From the IMG/VR virus record IMGVR_UViG_3300035698_019895, positions 22,491-86,490 of that record: a DNA stretch of 64,000 bases, one strand, 5' to 3'. The notes beneath the pieces were generated by a model. The model worked only from the letters and a program-made list of their open reading frames with translations, had not been told where the DNA came from and ran no database searches. This stretch comes from a virus. This document shows, piece after piece, positions 33,721 through 40,313 of this stretch. The position numbers were made by a program, and so were the translations under genes. Each line of letters opens with the position of its first letter. The first letter of the stretch is position 1.

Positions 33721-33808
33721 TGCGTGGTTGCGATAGCGGCAATTCGACCTGCCTGTAGAGCAGGTGCTCTTCGGAGCTTCGATGGTTCGAGTCCATCACT
33801 ACGCACCA
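33721..33808 (+). tRNA. tRNA-Tyr (GTA)
   Basis: Acceptor TGCGTGG/CTACGCA with one G-U pair, anticodon stem CCTGC/GCAGG, loop CTGTAGA giving anticodon GTA. Long variable arm (TGCTCTTCGGAGCT) as expected for Tyr. T arm GATGG-TTCGAGT-CCATC. CCA is encoded. Discriminator A. Confidence 0.9.
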
Positions 33809-33812
33809 TTAT

Positions 33813-33882
33813 TGGGAGGTAGTTTAATTAAAACGCCAATCGTAAGTGGAAATGTAACGTCAAATCGTTTCCCTCCCAGCCA
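33813..33882 (+). tRNA. Degenerate tRNA-like element
   Basis: A perfect 7-bp acceptor TGGGAGG/CCTCCCA, discriminator G and encoded CCA, but only 70 nt. The D region GTTTAATTAAAAC looks like an Asn/Thr-type D arm that has lost the GG of the D loop; the T arm is a 4-bp stem with a 6-nt loop (AACG-TCAAAT-CGTT); and the anticodon arm is weak (CCA with TGG around ATCGTAAG). It lies 4 nt after tRNA-Tyr and directly abuts tRNA-Leu. Probably a decayed tRNA or a minimal tRNA-like molecule; not counted as a functional tRNA. Confidence 0.45.
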
Positions 33883-33959
33883 GCGAGTGTAACAGAATTG
33901 GTATATGTACTCGGCTTAGACCCGAGGTTTTAGAGGTTCGACTCCTCTCACTCGTACCA
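33883..33959 (+). tRNA. tRNA-Leu (TAG), short variable arm
   Basis: Acceptor GCGAGTG/CACTCGT, anticodon stem CTCGG/CCGAG, loop CTTAGAC giving TAG. D arm AGAATTGGTA is leucine-like. The variable loop is only GTTTT (5 nt), whereas bacterial Leu tRNAs carry a long variable arm. T arm AGAGG-TTCGACT-CCTCT, discriminator A, encoded CCA. Confidence 0.82.
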
Positions 33960-33973
33960 AATGGAGAAAATAA

Positions 33974-34249
33974 ATGAGTAGAGAATATTTGCTGAAAATA
34001 GATTTTGAAAAACACTATAAGAAAAAAGAATTAAGAGACTTTTTTATTAAATGGTGTGGTAAAGACCAGATATTTAAAATAGAGCCTGACTATGTAGTTG
34101 TAGAAATGGGATGCAGTAGTGGTTTAGATGCTGATGAATATATGCAAGAATTATATACTCAATTACAAGAACAAGGTTTTAAACTAGAAAAAGAAGATAT
34201 GCTATGTTGGAGTTTACATCCTGACAGAGCAATAAGTTTGGCGGAGTAG
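33974..34249 (+). CDS. Hypothetical protein ending inside a tRNA gene
   Basis: 91 aa. Strand-helix mix with EPDYVVVEMGCSSGLDADEYMQEL. The stop codon TAG lies in the 5' acceptor of tRNA-Leu(TAA), overlapping the tRNA by 10 bp. Function unknown. Its end may have been reshaped by tRNA insertion. Confidence 0.5.
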   Translation: MSREYLLKIDFEKHYKKKELRDFFIKWCGKDQIFKIEPDYVVVEMGCSSGLDADEYMQELYTQLQEQGFKLEKEDMLCWSLHPDRAISLAE

Positions 34250-34316
34250 TCCAACTGGCAGAGGCAACGGTCTTAAAAGCCGTAAAGTGAGGGTTCGAAT
34301 CCCTCTTCCGCTACCA
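34240..34316 (+). tRNA. tRNA-Leu (TAA), short variable arm
   Basis: Acceptor GGCGGAG/TTCCGCT with G-U at the first and last pair. Anticodon stem ACGGT/GCCGT, loop CTTAAAA giving TAA. Variable loop AAAGT (5 nt). T arm GAGGG-TTCGAAT-CCCTC, discriminator A, CCA encoded. Overlaps the end of the gene at 33974. Confidence 0.82.
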
Positions 34317-34344
34317 TTATTAAGTCTGAGAAAGAGATAAAAAA

Positions 34345-34473
34345 ATGTTATTAATTTTGGGAATAATATTAGTTATTTTAAGTTATTTTATGGCTTATTG
34401 GTCTGCATTAAAATATATTATCGGAGCTATAGGAACTGGTTTGATAATTGGATATTTGTTAAATTTTTTATAA
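34345..34473 (+). CDS. Membrane mini-protein between tRNA genes
   Basis: 42 aa, two hydrophobic helices (LLILGIILVILSYFMAYW and IIGAIGTGLIIGYLLNFL). It fills the gap between two Leu tRNA genes. No ribosome binding site of note, so moderate support. Confidence 0.4.
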   Translation: MLLILGIILVILSYFMAYWSALKYIIGAIGTGLIIGYLLNFL

Positions 34474-34479
34474 TAATAT

Positions 34480-34555
34480 GTGCGAGTGATGCAACGGCAG
34501 ACATGCTTGTTTCAAAAACAAGCTTTTATAGGTTCGAGTCCTATCTCGCATACCA
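34480..34555 (+). tRNA. tRNA-Leu (CAA), short variable arm
   Basis: Acceptor GTGCGAG/CTCGCAT, anticodon stem CTTGT/ACAAG, loop TTCAAAA giving CAA. Variable loop CTTTT (5 nt). T arm ATAGG-TTCGAGT-CCTAT, discriminator A, CCA encoded. Third Leu anticodon in this cluster. Confidence 0.82.
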
Positions 34556-34605
34556 ATAATGTAAAAAGATTTTGAATAGTAATTTTTTAACAGGGAAGGT
34601 AAAAG

Positions 34606-34824
34606 ATGAAAACAATAAACAGTGAAACCCTTGTCGGTGGACGTTATACAACTCATGATTGTGAAGTAAATATTTTTGAAATTCTGAAAGATGTTGATGC
34701 AAGAATATCAAAATATGGACTCGAAATTGTTCTAAAAGATTATAGTGGCATTGACTATGATAAAGATATATATGGTCATCCTTCTTTCGATTTTTGGATA
34801 GAGAAAAGTGATAAAAAATTATGA
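34606..34824 (+). CDS. Hypothetical protein
   Basis: 72 aa with AGGGAAGG upstream. Short helical and strand stretches; TLVGGRYTTHDCEVNIFE then IVLKDYSGIDYDKD. No known family. Confidence 0.5.
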   Translation: MKTINSETLVGGRYTTHDCEVNIFEILKDVDARISKYGLEIVLKDYSGIDYDKDIYGHPSFDFWIEKSDKKL

Positions 34825-35030
34825 ATAAAACAGTTGTTAATTTTATAAGAACACAAATAAAAGAAGGATTGGCACAATTAGAAGATGAGAATAGATTACT
34901 TTTTAATCGCATGTATTCTCATGACAATTTAGAAAGACCAGTAAATGAAGTTGTAGATGATATGCCAGAAGAAAAACTTAATTGGGCTTTAACTCAAGTA
35001 GAGAATAGTTTGAAGAAAAAGGAGAAATAA
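34821..35030 (+). CDS. Small helical hypothetical protein
   Basis: 69 aa, ATGA overlap with the previous gene. Almost entirely helical and acidic in the centre (RTQIKEGLAQLEDENRLLF). It recalls phage proteins in early gene regions, but no function is known. Confidence 0.5.
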   Translation: MNKTVVNFIRTQIKEGLAQLEDENRLLFNRMYSHDNLERPVNEVVDDMPEEKLNWALTQVENSLKKKEK

Positions 35031-35611
35031 TGATTGAAGGAAATTGTTATTATTGTGACAAACCTGTAAATAATCTTGCAGGTAATCCAAATGAATGGGG
35101 AATACCATTATGTCATGAAGATGAACCTGGAAAAGTAAAAACTCATCATATTGGATGTGTTAGCGAAAGGTTAAGAGAGAATAAGAAAATGAAAAAAGCT
35201 CTTGCTTGGGCTGATGAAGAATTATCTCGTTTAAAGACAGGTAAAGAAAGTCAATTAGTAGAAGAAATAACCAAACTTCAAGAAGAAAAGAAAAAGTTTG
35301 ACAAAATATATGAAGAAGAAATGAAAACTGTGGGAGGAATTCTTAATGATAATGAAGAACTTCAAAAGAAAAATGAAGCATTAACGACAGAATTACATAG
35401 AGATTGTAAACTTACTTGTTGGGAAATGCAACAACTTCGTAAAACTATAGAACCTTTTAATAATAGTATGAAACAAAATGAAGAATTGAAAGATTGTTTA
35501 AAAGAAGCAGTTGACTTAATGGAAGATATTATTAAAGGAAAATATGAACCAGACAGTTTCACTACTCAACCATGGAAAAAGATTTTAATGATAGAAGAAG
35601 AATCTAAATGA
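35030..35611 (+). CDS. Protein with N-terminal zinc site and long coiled coil
   Basis: 193 aa. N-terminal CYYC (residues 5-8), then CHED and HHIGC, a likely zinc-binding module. Residues 55-150 are a continuous charged coiled coil (VEEITKLQEEKKKFDKIYEE). Dimeric or oligomeric. Similar architectures occur in phage proteins of unknown role. Confidence 0.55.
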   Translation: MIEGNCYYCDKPVNNLAGNPNEWGIPLCHEDEPGKVKTHHIGCVSERLRENKKMKKALAWADEELSRLKTGKESQLVEEITKLQEEKKKFDKIYEEEMKTVGGILNDNEELQKKNEALTTELHRDCKLTCWEMQQLRKTIEPFNNSMKQNEELKDCLKEAVDLMEDIIKGKYEPDSFTTQPWKKILMIEEESK

Positions 35612-35841
35612 AAGAAGCTATTTTAAAAGTATTACAAGAATTTAATGAAGGAAAATGGGGATATTATATTAAACCAATTGATAATAATACAAATATGATA
35701 ATGTATATCTATGATGAAAATGGGATAAAAGAAACCAATACAAAAGAATGGATGAAAAAACAAGGATTGAATCCAGAAAAAATAGATTTTGGTAAAGTGA
35801 TTGAAGAATATAAACGAGTAGGGATAATAACGGAAATATAA
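35608..35841 (+). CDS. Hypothetical protein
   Basis: 77 aa, ATGA overlap with the previous gene. Alternating strands and helices (GYYIKPIDNNTNMIMYIYD). No known motif. Confidence 0.45.
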   Translation: MKEAILKVLQEFNEGKWGYYIKPIDNNTNMIMYIYDENGIKETNTKEWMKKQGLNPEKIDFGKVIEEYKRVGIITEI

Positions 35842-36332
35842 TGAAAATAGGTTTAGACTTTCACGGAGTAATTGATAAATATCCTAATTTATTTAGAATA
35901 ATAACTAGTGGATTCAATATCACTGATGGACGTTGGATAAAGAATGTTGAAGTTCATATAATTACTGGATGTAGAAAAAAAGATGTAGAACAATTCTTAC
36001 AAGACCATGATATTTATTATACTCATGTTTATTCTTTAACTGATGAATTTCTAAAACACAAAGTACCTTATAAAATAGATGAAAATGGAAATCCCTCTTT
36101 TAAAGAAGCATTATGGAATACAGCTAAAAGTTTATATTGTGCTAGTCATGATATAGATATAATGATAGATGATTCAGAGATTTACGGTCAATATTTTGTT
36201 ACTCCTTATATATTATTTAAAGAAATAAAATCTGACTTTATTCCAAAAGAAATACAAGAAGGATTAGAAGATGCTAAAAAAGGTAAAGTAATAAGAGTAA
36301 AAAATATAAAGAAATTTTTGAGAGATTTATAA
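35841..36332 (+). CDS. HAD-like protein
   Basis: 163 aa. N-terminal DFHGVID (residues 6-12) in place of the usual DxDxT, IITGCRKKDV as motif II, and IMIDDSEIYGQY as the final motif. The second motif-I Asp is His, a variation seen in phage HAD-like proteins, so phosphatase activity is uncertain. ATGA-style overlap with the upstream gene. Confidence 0.65.
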   Translation: MKIGLDFHGVIDKYPNLFRIITSGFNITDGRWIKNVEVHIITGCRKKDVEQFLQDHDIYYTHVYSLTDEFLKHKVPYKIDENGNPSFKEALWNTAKSLYCASHDIDIMIDDSEIYGQYFVTPYILFKEIKSDFIPKEIQEGLEDAKKGKVIRVKNIKKFLRDL

Positions 36333-36333
36333 A

Positions 36334-36513
36334 ATGAAGAAAAGAAAAAGATTAAGAACATATGAAGTATGGTATGAACCTGACCCTATGCAGGATAGTA
36401 TAGAAGTAAAAGCATTTTCTACAAGAGGTGCTAAGAAAATTGCTATGGAACAAGAAGACCTTGATGAATATCAGATAGAAAGTGTAAATTTAAAAAGGAC
36501 TAGGAGAAGATAA
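36334..36513 (+). CDS. Small basic hypothetical protein
   Basis: 59 aa. Very basic ends (MKKRKRLRTY and KRTRRR) around an acidic centre. Shares its final A with the next start (TAATG). Function unknown. Confidence 0.45.
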   Translation: MKKRKRLRTYEVWYEPDPMQDSIEVKAFSTRGAKKIAMEQEDLDEYQIESVNLKRTRRR

Positions 36514-36743
36514 TGGCAAGACCAATAGAACCAACTCCTATATTATATGGTGAAGATGCAAAGAGATTATTAAGAGATGTTGCAGAAGTAAATAAAAAAT
36601 TAGAAGACCCTATATATAGAAAAAAAGCAAAAGCTCATTTAGACTATTGTGAACAGCTTTATTTAAAGTTTTTTAGGAAACTAAAAACTTCCAGGAAGGG
36701 CCATCCGATAGCTGGCGACGGATGCTGTCTTGAAAACAGTTAG
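36513..36743 (+). CDS. Conserved phage-type protein whose 3' end runs into tRNA-Ser
   Basis: 76 aa. The opening ARPIEPTPILYGEDAKRLL matches a small family seen in phages and bacteria. The last 16 codons lie inside tRNA-Ser(TGA), and the stop TAG is in the tRNA (overlap 50 bp). The tRNA may have been inserted into the gene's 3' end. Function unknown. Confidence 0.5.
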   Translation: MARPIEPTPILYGEDAKRLLRDVAEVNKKLEDPIYRKKAKAHLDYCEQLYLKFFRKLKTSRKGHPIAGDGCCLENS

Positions 36744-36784
36744 CTGTAACAGGCGTATAGGTTCGACCCCTATCCCTTCCGCCA
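36694..36784 (+). tRNA. tRNA-Ser (TGA)
   Basis: Acceptor GGAAGGG/CCCTTCC, anticodon stem CTGT/ACAG, loop CTTGAAA giving TGA, long variable arm AGCTGTAACAGGCGT as expected for Ser, T arm ATAGG-TTCGACC-CCTAT, discriminator G, CCA encoded. Abuts tRNA-Arg with no spacer. Confidence 0.88.
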
Positions 36785-36861
36785 ATCCCTGTAGCCCAAT
36801 CGGATAGGGCATCAGATTTCTAATCTGAACACTATAGGTTCAAATCCTATCAGGGATGCCA
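36785..36861 (+). tRNA. tRNA-Arg (TCT)
   Basis: Acceptor ATCCCTG/CAGGGAT, anticodon stem TCAGA/TCTGA, loop TTTCTAA giving TCT (reads AGA). T arm ATAGG-TTCAAAT-CCTAT, discriminator G, CCA encoded. AGA is the common Arg codon in this AT-rich region. Confidence 0.9.
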
Positions 36862-36937
36862 ATGCCTATAGCTGAAATGGAACAGCATCTGACTACGAAT
36901 CAGAGCAATGTAAGTTCGACTCTTACTAGGCATACCA
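36862..36937 (+). tRNA. tRNA-Arg (ACG)
   Basis: Acceptor ATGCCTA/TAGGCAT, anticodon stem TCTGA/TCAGA, loop CTACGAA giving ACG. T arm GTAAG-TTCGACT-CTTAC. Discriminator A, CCA encoded. No spacer to the preceding tRNA. Confidence 0.88.
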
Positions 36938-37013
36938 GGTGACTGTAGTGTAATGGTTAGCATATTTGACTGTGACTCAAATGGTATGGGTTCGAATCCC
37001 ATCGTTCACCCCA
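36938..37013 (+). tRNA. tRNA-His (GTG)
   Basis: Anticodon loop CTGTGAC giving GTG, stem TTTGA/TCAAA. The 5' end GG provides the extra G at position -1 opposite C73, as in His tRNAs. Acceptor has one C-T mismatch and one G-U pair. T arm ATGGG-TTCGAAT-CCCAT, CCA encoded. A Thg1-like gene starts 49 bp later. Confidence 0.85.
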
Positions 37014-37031
37014 TAAACAAAAGGAGAAATA

Positions 37032-37070
37032 ATGAAATCAGGATTAACAATTACAGGATTTAATGAGTAA
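37032..37070 (+). CDS. Possible 12-codon leader peptide before thg1
   Basis: AAAGGAG at 37020-37026 is followed by ATG 37032 and MKSGLTITGFNE to TAA. The Thg1-like start (37063) lies inside its last codons. Either a coupled leader or a chance mini-frame. Very short, so weak support. Confidence 0.3.
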   Translation: MKSGLTITGFNE

Positions 37071-37851
37071 ATTAGACGGTTTGGCTATTGGTGATAGAAT
37101 GAAGAGATATGAAAAAGTATCTGAATTTGTATTATCAAGACGAATTCCAGTAATAATTCGCATAGATGGAAGAGCATTTCACACTGTTACTCGTAAACGT
37201 TTTGGTAAGAATTGGTCTATGGAATTTGTAGAACAGATGATAGAAACAGCTAAGACAGTTATGACTGATATACAAGGATGTAACTTTTGTTACTCTCAAT
37301 CTGACGAAATAAGTTTTCTTCTGACAGATTATACTACTATACGAACAGAAGCTTGGTTTGGATATGATATTAGAAAACTTATATCTATATCTGCTTCTTT
37401 AGCAAGTTCGGTATTTTCTAGATTATACGGTAAAAATGTATGTTTTGATAGTAGAGCTTTTTCTCTTCCTCAAGATGAAGTATGTAATTACTTTATTTGG
37501 AGACAAGTAGATGCTACTAGAAATGCGATACAAATGGCAGGAAGAGAATATTTTTCTCACAAGCAACTAAATGAAAAAAGTTGTAATGAAATACAAGAAA
37601 TGCTCTTCCAAGAAAATAATATAAATTTCAATGATTATCCTGTAGTTAGAAAAAGAGGGTTTTCTATAATAAAACAATTTGAACATCAAAAAGACTTTGA
37701 TGAAACTATTCAGAAGAATGATAAATTATATAAAGCTGAAAGTGGTGAAGAAGTAAAAAATAGAAAGAAACCATATGCTGATTTAGAGATTCCTATATTT
37801 ACTCAAGATAGAAACTATATAAAACAGTTTGTAAACGTAAGAGAGGATTAA
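37063..37851 (+). CDS. thg1: Thg1-like tRNA(His) guanylyltransferase
   Basis: 262 aa. IIRIDGRAFH (residues 31-40, metal Asp) and SQSDEISFLL (78-87) are the catalytic motifs of Thg1/TLP enzymes, which add nucleotides 3' to 5' at tRNA 5' ends. Bacterial and phage members usually repair truncated 5' ends rather than add G-1. The gene sits directly after tRNA-His, the classical substrate. Confidence 0.88.
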   Translation: MSKLDGLAIGDRMKRYEKVSEFVLSRRIPVIIRIDGRAFHTVTRKRFGKNWSMEFVEQMIETAKTVMTDIQGCNFCYSQSDEISFLLTDYTTIRTEAWFGYDIRKLISISASLASSVFSRLYGKNVCFDSRAFSLPQDEVCNYFIWRQVDATRNAIQMAGREYFSHKQLNEKSCNEIQEMLFQENNINFNDYPVVRKRGFSIIKQFEHQKDFDETIQKNDKLYKAESGEEVKNRKKPYADLEIPIFTQDRNYIKQFVNVRED

Positions 37852-37854
37852 AAG

Positions 37855-37989
37855 ATGAATAAAAACAACTTATTACCAATTTGTGGAAATTGTGGATGTA
37901 GAAGATATACTGCTTGTAAATGTAGAAAACCTACACCTAATTCGATATCGCAAAAAAGAAAAAATTCCAGAGGTAGCTCAACTGACTGA
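37855..37989 (+). CDS. Small zinc-binding protein ending in tRNA-Met
   Basis: 44 aa with AGAGGA upstream. CGNCGC and CKC motifs (PICGNCGCRRYTACKC) suggest one zinc site. The last seven codons and the TGA stop lie inside tRNA-Met (23 bp overlap). Confidence 0.45.
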   Translation: MNKNNLLPICGNCGCRRYTACKCRKPTPNSISQKRKNSRGSSTD

Positions 37990-38042
37990 GCAGCACACTC
38001 ATAATGTGCCATATGTAGGTTTGAATCCTGCCCTCTGGACCA
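37967..38042 (+). tRNA. tRNA-Met (CAT), elongator-like
   Basis: Acceptor CCAGAGG/CCTCTGG with a paired C1-G72, so it is not a bacterial initiator. Anticodon stem GCACA/TGTGC, loop CTCATAA giving CAT. T arm GTAGG-TTTGAAT-CCTGC, discriminator A, CCA encoded. Could instead be Ile-CAT if the C is modified to lysidine. Confidence 0.78.
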
Positions 38043-38057
38043 AATAAAGAGATTAAA

Positions 38058-38642
38058 ATGAAAACAAATTATCTATTTTATAAAATTATGGACAAAAAGT
38101 TTCCTTCAATGGGAAAATGGTGGGTATTAGTTTTAAATACTGTAAAAAGATTATCTGATTATCAAGAAGTCCAATCGCAAAGAATGATAAACTCTTATGT
38201 TGATGCAAAAACTCAATTACGAAAAGGTCAACATGTAGAATATGAAGGATATGTTTTACTTAAAACATTAGAAAATAGAGCCAATAGAAAAACAATAGCT
38301 GATGATATGACTATTTTAAGTGAGGTTATGCAGACTCCTATGACAAACTTTTTTATAAATGGGGAAATACCTTTAATTAATTCTGTAGGTGGTTATAGAT
38401 TTTTAGATAAAACAGTAGAAGTACTTGAAAAACTTGAGAAAGACGAAATGGTTTGGCCAGATGATAATGATTTAAAGATTAAAGTTTCTCGATGGCCAGA
38501 AGGTGTACATTACTATGCCAAAGTTGGTAAATATGATGTACAAGATAAAGAAGGTAACGTAAAATGGAATACATCAAAACAAGCAAGAACAGAAGCTAAA
38601 AAATTCTTAAAGAGAATAAATAATGGGATTACTAGAAAATAA
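38058..38642 (+). CDS. Hypothetical protein
   Basis: 194 aa with GAGAT-type site upstream. Helical N-terminus (VLVLNTVKRLSDYQEVQSQR), basic C-terminus with KWNTSKQARTEAKKFLKRI. No recognised motif; soluble. Overlaps the next gene by 20 bp. Confidence 0.5.
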   Translation: MKTNYLFYKIMDKKFPSMGKWWVLVLNTVKRLSDYQEVQSQRMINSYVDAKTQLRKGQHVEYEGYVLLKTLENRANRKTIADDMTILSEVMQTPMTNFFINGEIPLINSVGGYRFLDKTVEVLEKLEKDEMVWPDDNDLKIKVSRWPEGVHYYAKVGKYDVQDKEGNVKWNTSKQARTEAKKFLKRINNGITRK

Positions 38643-38922
38643 AAAATTATATAATTCATTGTCTTTAAAGAAAAAGAAAGAAGCAATAGATTTTTTAAAA
38701 ACTTGGATACATAAAAACGATATTAAAAAAATAGATATTGCTATAAAGAAAGAACCTGAAAGTTGGTTTGCTTCTTATCATTTTAATTGGGGCATGGCGG
38801 TTAGAAATGCCTTAAGGACTGAAGGGTGTGGAGAAAAATATTTTGGTATAGATAATCTTGATGATATATATGTAGAGTTAGTAGAAGATGTCATAAAAAA
38901 TAAAAAAAGGAGTAAAATATGA
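38623..38922 (+). CDS. DUF6794-like protein
   Basis: 99 aa. Contains WFASYHFNWGMAVRNALRTEG followed by a negatively charged NLDDIYVELVEDV, a pattern (H..WGM..RN) of a small family related to immunity-like proteins. Function unknown. Overlaps both neighbours. Confidence 0.55.
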   Translation: MGLLENKKLYNSLSLKKKKEAIDFLKTWIHKNDIKKIDIAIKKEPESWFASYHFNWGMAVRNALRTEGCGEKYFGIDNLDDIYVELVEDVIKNKKRSKI

Positions 38923-39515
38923 CAAAGAAAATCGTACATCTCATGATAGCCATGTTTATGATTATTGCTATGACTTCACCTATATCTTTCGCAACAGAAA
39001 AATCATCCGAGGAAGTTATAATAGCTGACTTTAACAGTGGTATAAAGCCCAATAAGATAGGCGGTAACTTCGGAGCATGGGATAAAGACCCTGCAGATTT
39101 CTCACAAGGTTGTGAAGAAATATTTGACAGTAAGAATAGATATGGCTTACGTGGATTCTCAATCAAATTAGACTATGATGTTGATTCTGAGAAACCAGCT
39201 TATAATGGATTTTGGATGTTCTTACAAAACTTTGATGCATCAGAGTATGAAAGCATATCTCTATGGGTAAAAGGTGATAGCGATGGATATACAACTGTAT
39301 TTAAAATTGAACTCAAGAATGCCAAGAAGGAAGTAGGTCGTTACTATATAACAGAAGCAACAGAGAATTGGGTAGAATTTGTTATACCGCTGGAAGATTT
39401 CAGAGGAATAACAGACTTCTCAAGCATGACAGAGTTCGTCATTGTATTTGAAGATAGAGTTGTCTCAAACAAAGATGGCGCAATATATATAGATGATATT
39501 AAGTTTATAAAATAA
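38919..39515 (+). CDS. Exported protein with carbohydrate-binding-like domain
   Basis: 198 aa. Signal peptide (residues 1-26, KIVHLMIAMFMIIAMTSPISFA). The mature part has VIIADFNSG..., NGFWMFLQNFDASEYESISLWVKGDSDG and IYIDDIKFIK, the order of strands seen in CBM11/CIA30-like galactose-binding domains. It could bind cell-surface or extracellular glycan. No catalytic domain. Exported proteins are rare in phage genomes and this may be a captured bacterial gene. Confidence 0.65.
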   Translation: MTKKIVHLMIAMFMIIAMTSPISFATEKSSEEVIIADFNSGIKPNKIGGNFGAWDKDPADFSQGCEEIFDSKNRYGLRGFSIKLDYDVDSEKPAYNGFWMFLQNFDASEYESISLWVKGDSDGYTTVFKIELKNAKKEVGRYYITEATENWVEFVIPLEDFRGITDFSSMTEFVIVFEDRVVSNKDGAIYIDDIKFIK

Positions 39516-39525
39516 AGAGAGTATT

Positions 39526-39599
39526 CGAGGGTTAGCTCAATGGTAGAGCAGTCGGATGATAACCGACCAATAGAGGTTCAATTCCTTTACTCTCGACCA
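39526..39599 (+). tRNA. tRNA-Ile (GAT)
   Basis: Acceptor CGAGGGT/ACTCTCG with one G-U pair, anticodon stem GTCGG/CCGAC, loop ATGATAA giving GAT. T arm AGAGG-TTCAATT-CCTTT. Discriminator A, CCA encoded. Starts a third tRNA cluster right after the exported protein. Confidence 0.85.
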
Positions 39600-39675
39600 G
39601 GGCTCGTAGCGTAGTGGTTTACGCACCTGACTTTTAATCAGGCTTACGCAGGTTCGATTCCTGCCGAGCTCACCA
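39600..39675 (+). tRNA. tRNA-Lys (TTT)
   Basis: Acceptor GGGCTCG/CGAGCTC with one G-U pair, anticodon stem CCTGA/TCAGG, loop CTTTTAA giving TTT. T arm GCAGG-TTCGATT-CCTGC, discriminator A, CCA encoded. No spacer to tRNA-Ile. Confidence 0.92.
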
Positions 39676-39765
39676 GGAAGGTTGGCTGAGTGGTTTAAAG
39701 CGGTGCTCTGCTAAGGCATTGAGGATTTATCTCCTCCGCAGGTTCGAATCCCGCACCTTCCGCCA
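39676..39765 (+). tRNA. tRNA-Ser (GCT)
   Basis: Acceptor GGAAGGT/ACCTTCC, anticodon stem TGCT/GGCA (with a G-U), loop CTGCTAA giving GCT. Long variable arm (GAGGATTTATCTCCTCC). T arm has one mismatch. Discriminator G, CCA encoded. No spacer to tRNA-Lys. Confidence 0.85.
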
Positions 39766-39783
39766 AAAAGAAAGGAGTATATC

Positions 39784-39924
39784 ATGAGAAACAAAATTAT
39801 TAGAGCAGTACAAAAGAAAGCAGATACTTCAAAACAAAAGATAGATGCTTCTATTGTATCAAGAGTAGCTAGTTTAACTATAGATGAAGTAATGAAAATA
39901 TTAAAAAGAAAAAGAAATAAATAA
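39784..39924 (+). CDS. Small helical basic protein
   Basis: 46 aa with AAGGAG upstream. Helical and basic (IIRAVQKKADTSKQKIDASIV...RKRNK). Function unknown; it fills the gap between tRNA-Ser and the DUF4326 gene. Confidence 0.45.
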   Translation: MRNKIIRAVQKKADTSKQKIDASIVSRVASLTIDEVMKILKRKRNK

Positions 39925-39939
39925 AAAGGAGGAATAAAA

Positions 39940-40197
39940 ATGGAAAAAACTAAAGTAGTACACTGTAAAAAAGAAGCTTATGATGTTTATATAGGTAGAA
40001 ATTCTATATGGGGTAATCCTTTTAGCACAGGAACTTATGGTAGAAAAGGTGCAATAATGAAATATAAACTATGGCTTGAAAGTCAGCCTCAATTGCTTAG
40101 AAAATTAAAAGAATTGAAGGGTAAAACATTAGGTTGTTGGTGCAAACCATTAGAATGTCATGGTGATGCATTGGTGGAGTTGGCTGAAAGATTGTAA
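39940..40197 (+). CDS. DUF4326 protein
   Basis: 85 aa. VVHCKKEAYDVYIGRNSIWGNPF at the start, and LGCWCKPLECHGDALVEL at the end, are the diagnostic segments of DUF4326, common in phages and bacteria. The Cys and His residues may bind a metal. Function unknown. AAGGAGG upstream. Confidence 0.8.
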   Translation: MEKTKVVHCKKEAYDVYIGRNSIWGNPFSTGTYGRKGAIMKYKLWLESQPQLLRKLKELKGKTLGCWCKPLECHGDALVELAERL

Positions 40198-40313
40198 TGA
40201 AAAAGAAAAAAAGATGTGAGCAATGTGGAAAAAGATTTGTACCTAAAAATTCTCAACAAGAATATTGTACTGGTAAATGTTGGGAGAAAGCTAATGGGAT
40301 AAACAAAAAATGA
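40197..40313 (+). CDS. Zinc-finger mini-protein
   Basis: 38 aa: CEQC at 7-10, CTGKC near 24-28; a single zinc knuckle of the kind seen in small phage zinc-ribbon proteins. Shares its first base with the previous TAA (TAATG). Function unknown. Confidence 0.45.
   Translation: MKKKKRCEQCGKRFVPKNSQQEYCTGKCWEKANGINKK

Noticed and set aside
37967-38042. Initiator tRNA-Met
   Set aside because: Position 1-72 is a C-G pair, whereas bacterial initiators are unpaired there, so it is called elongator-like.
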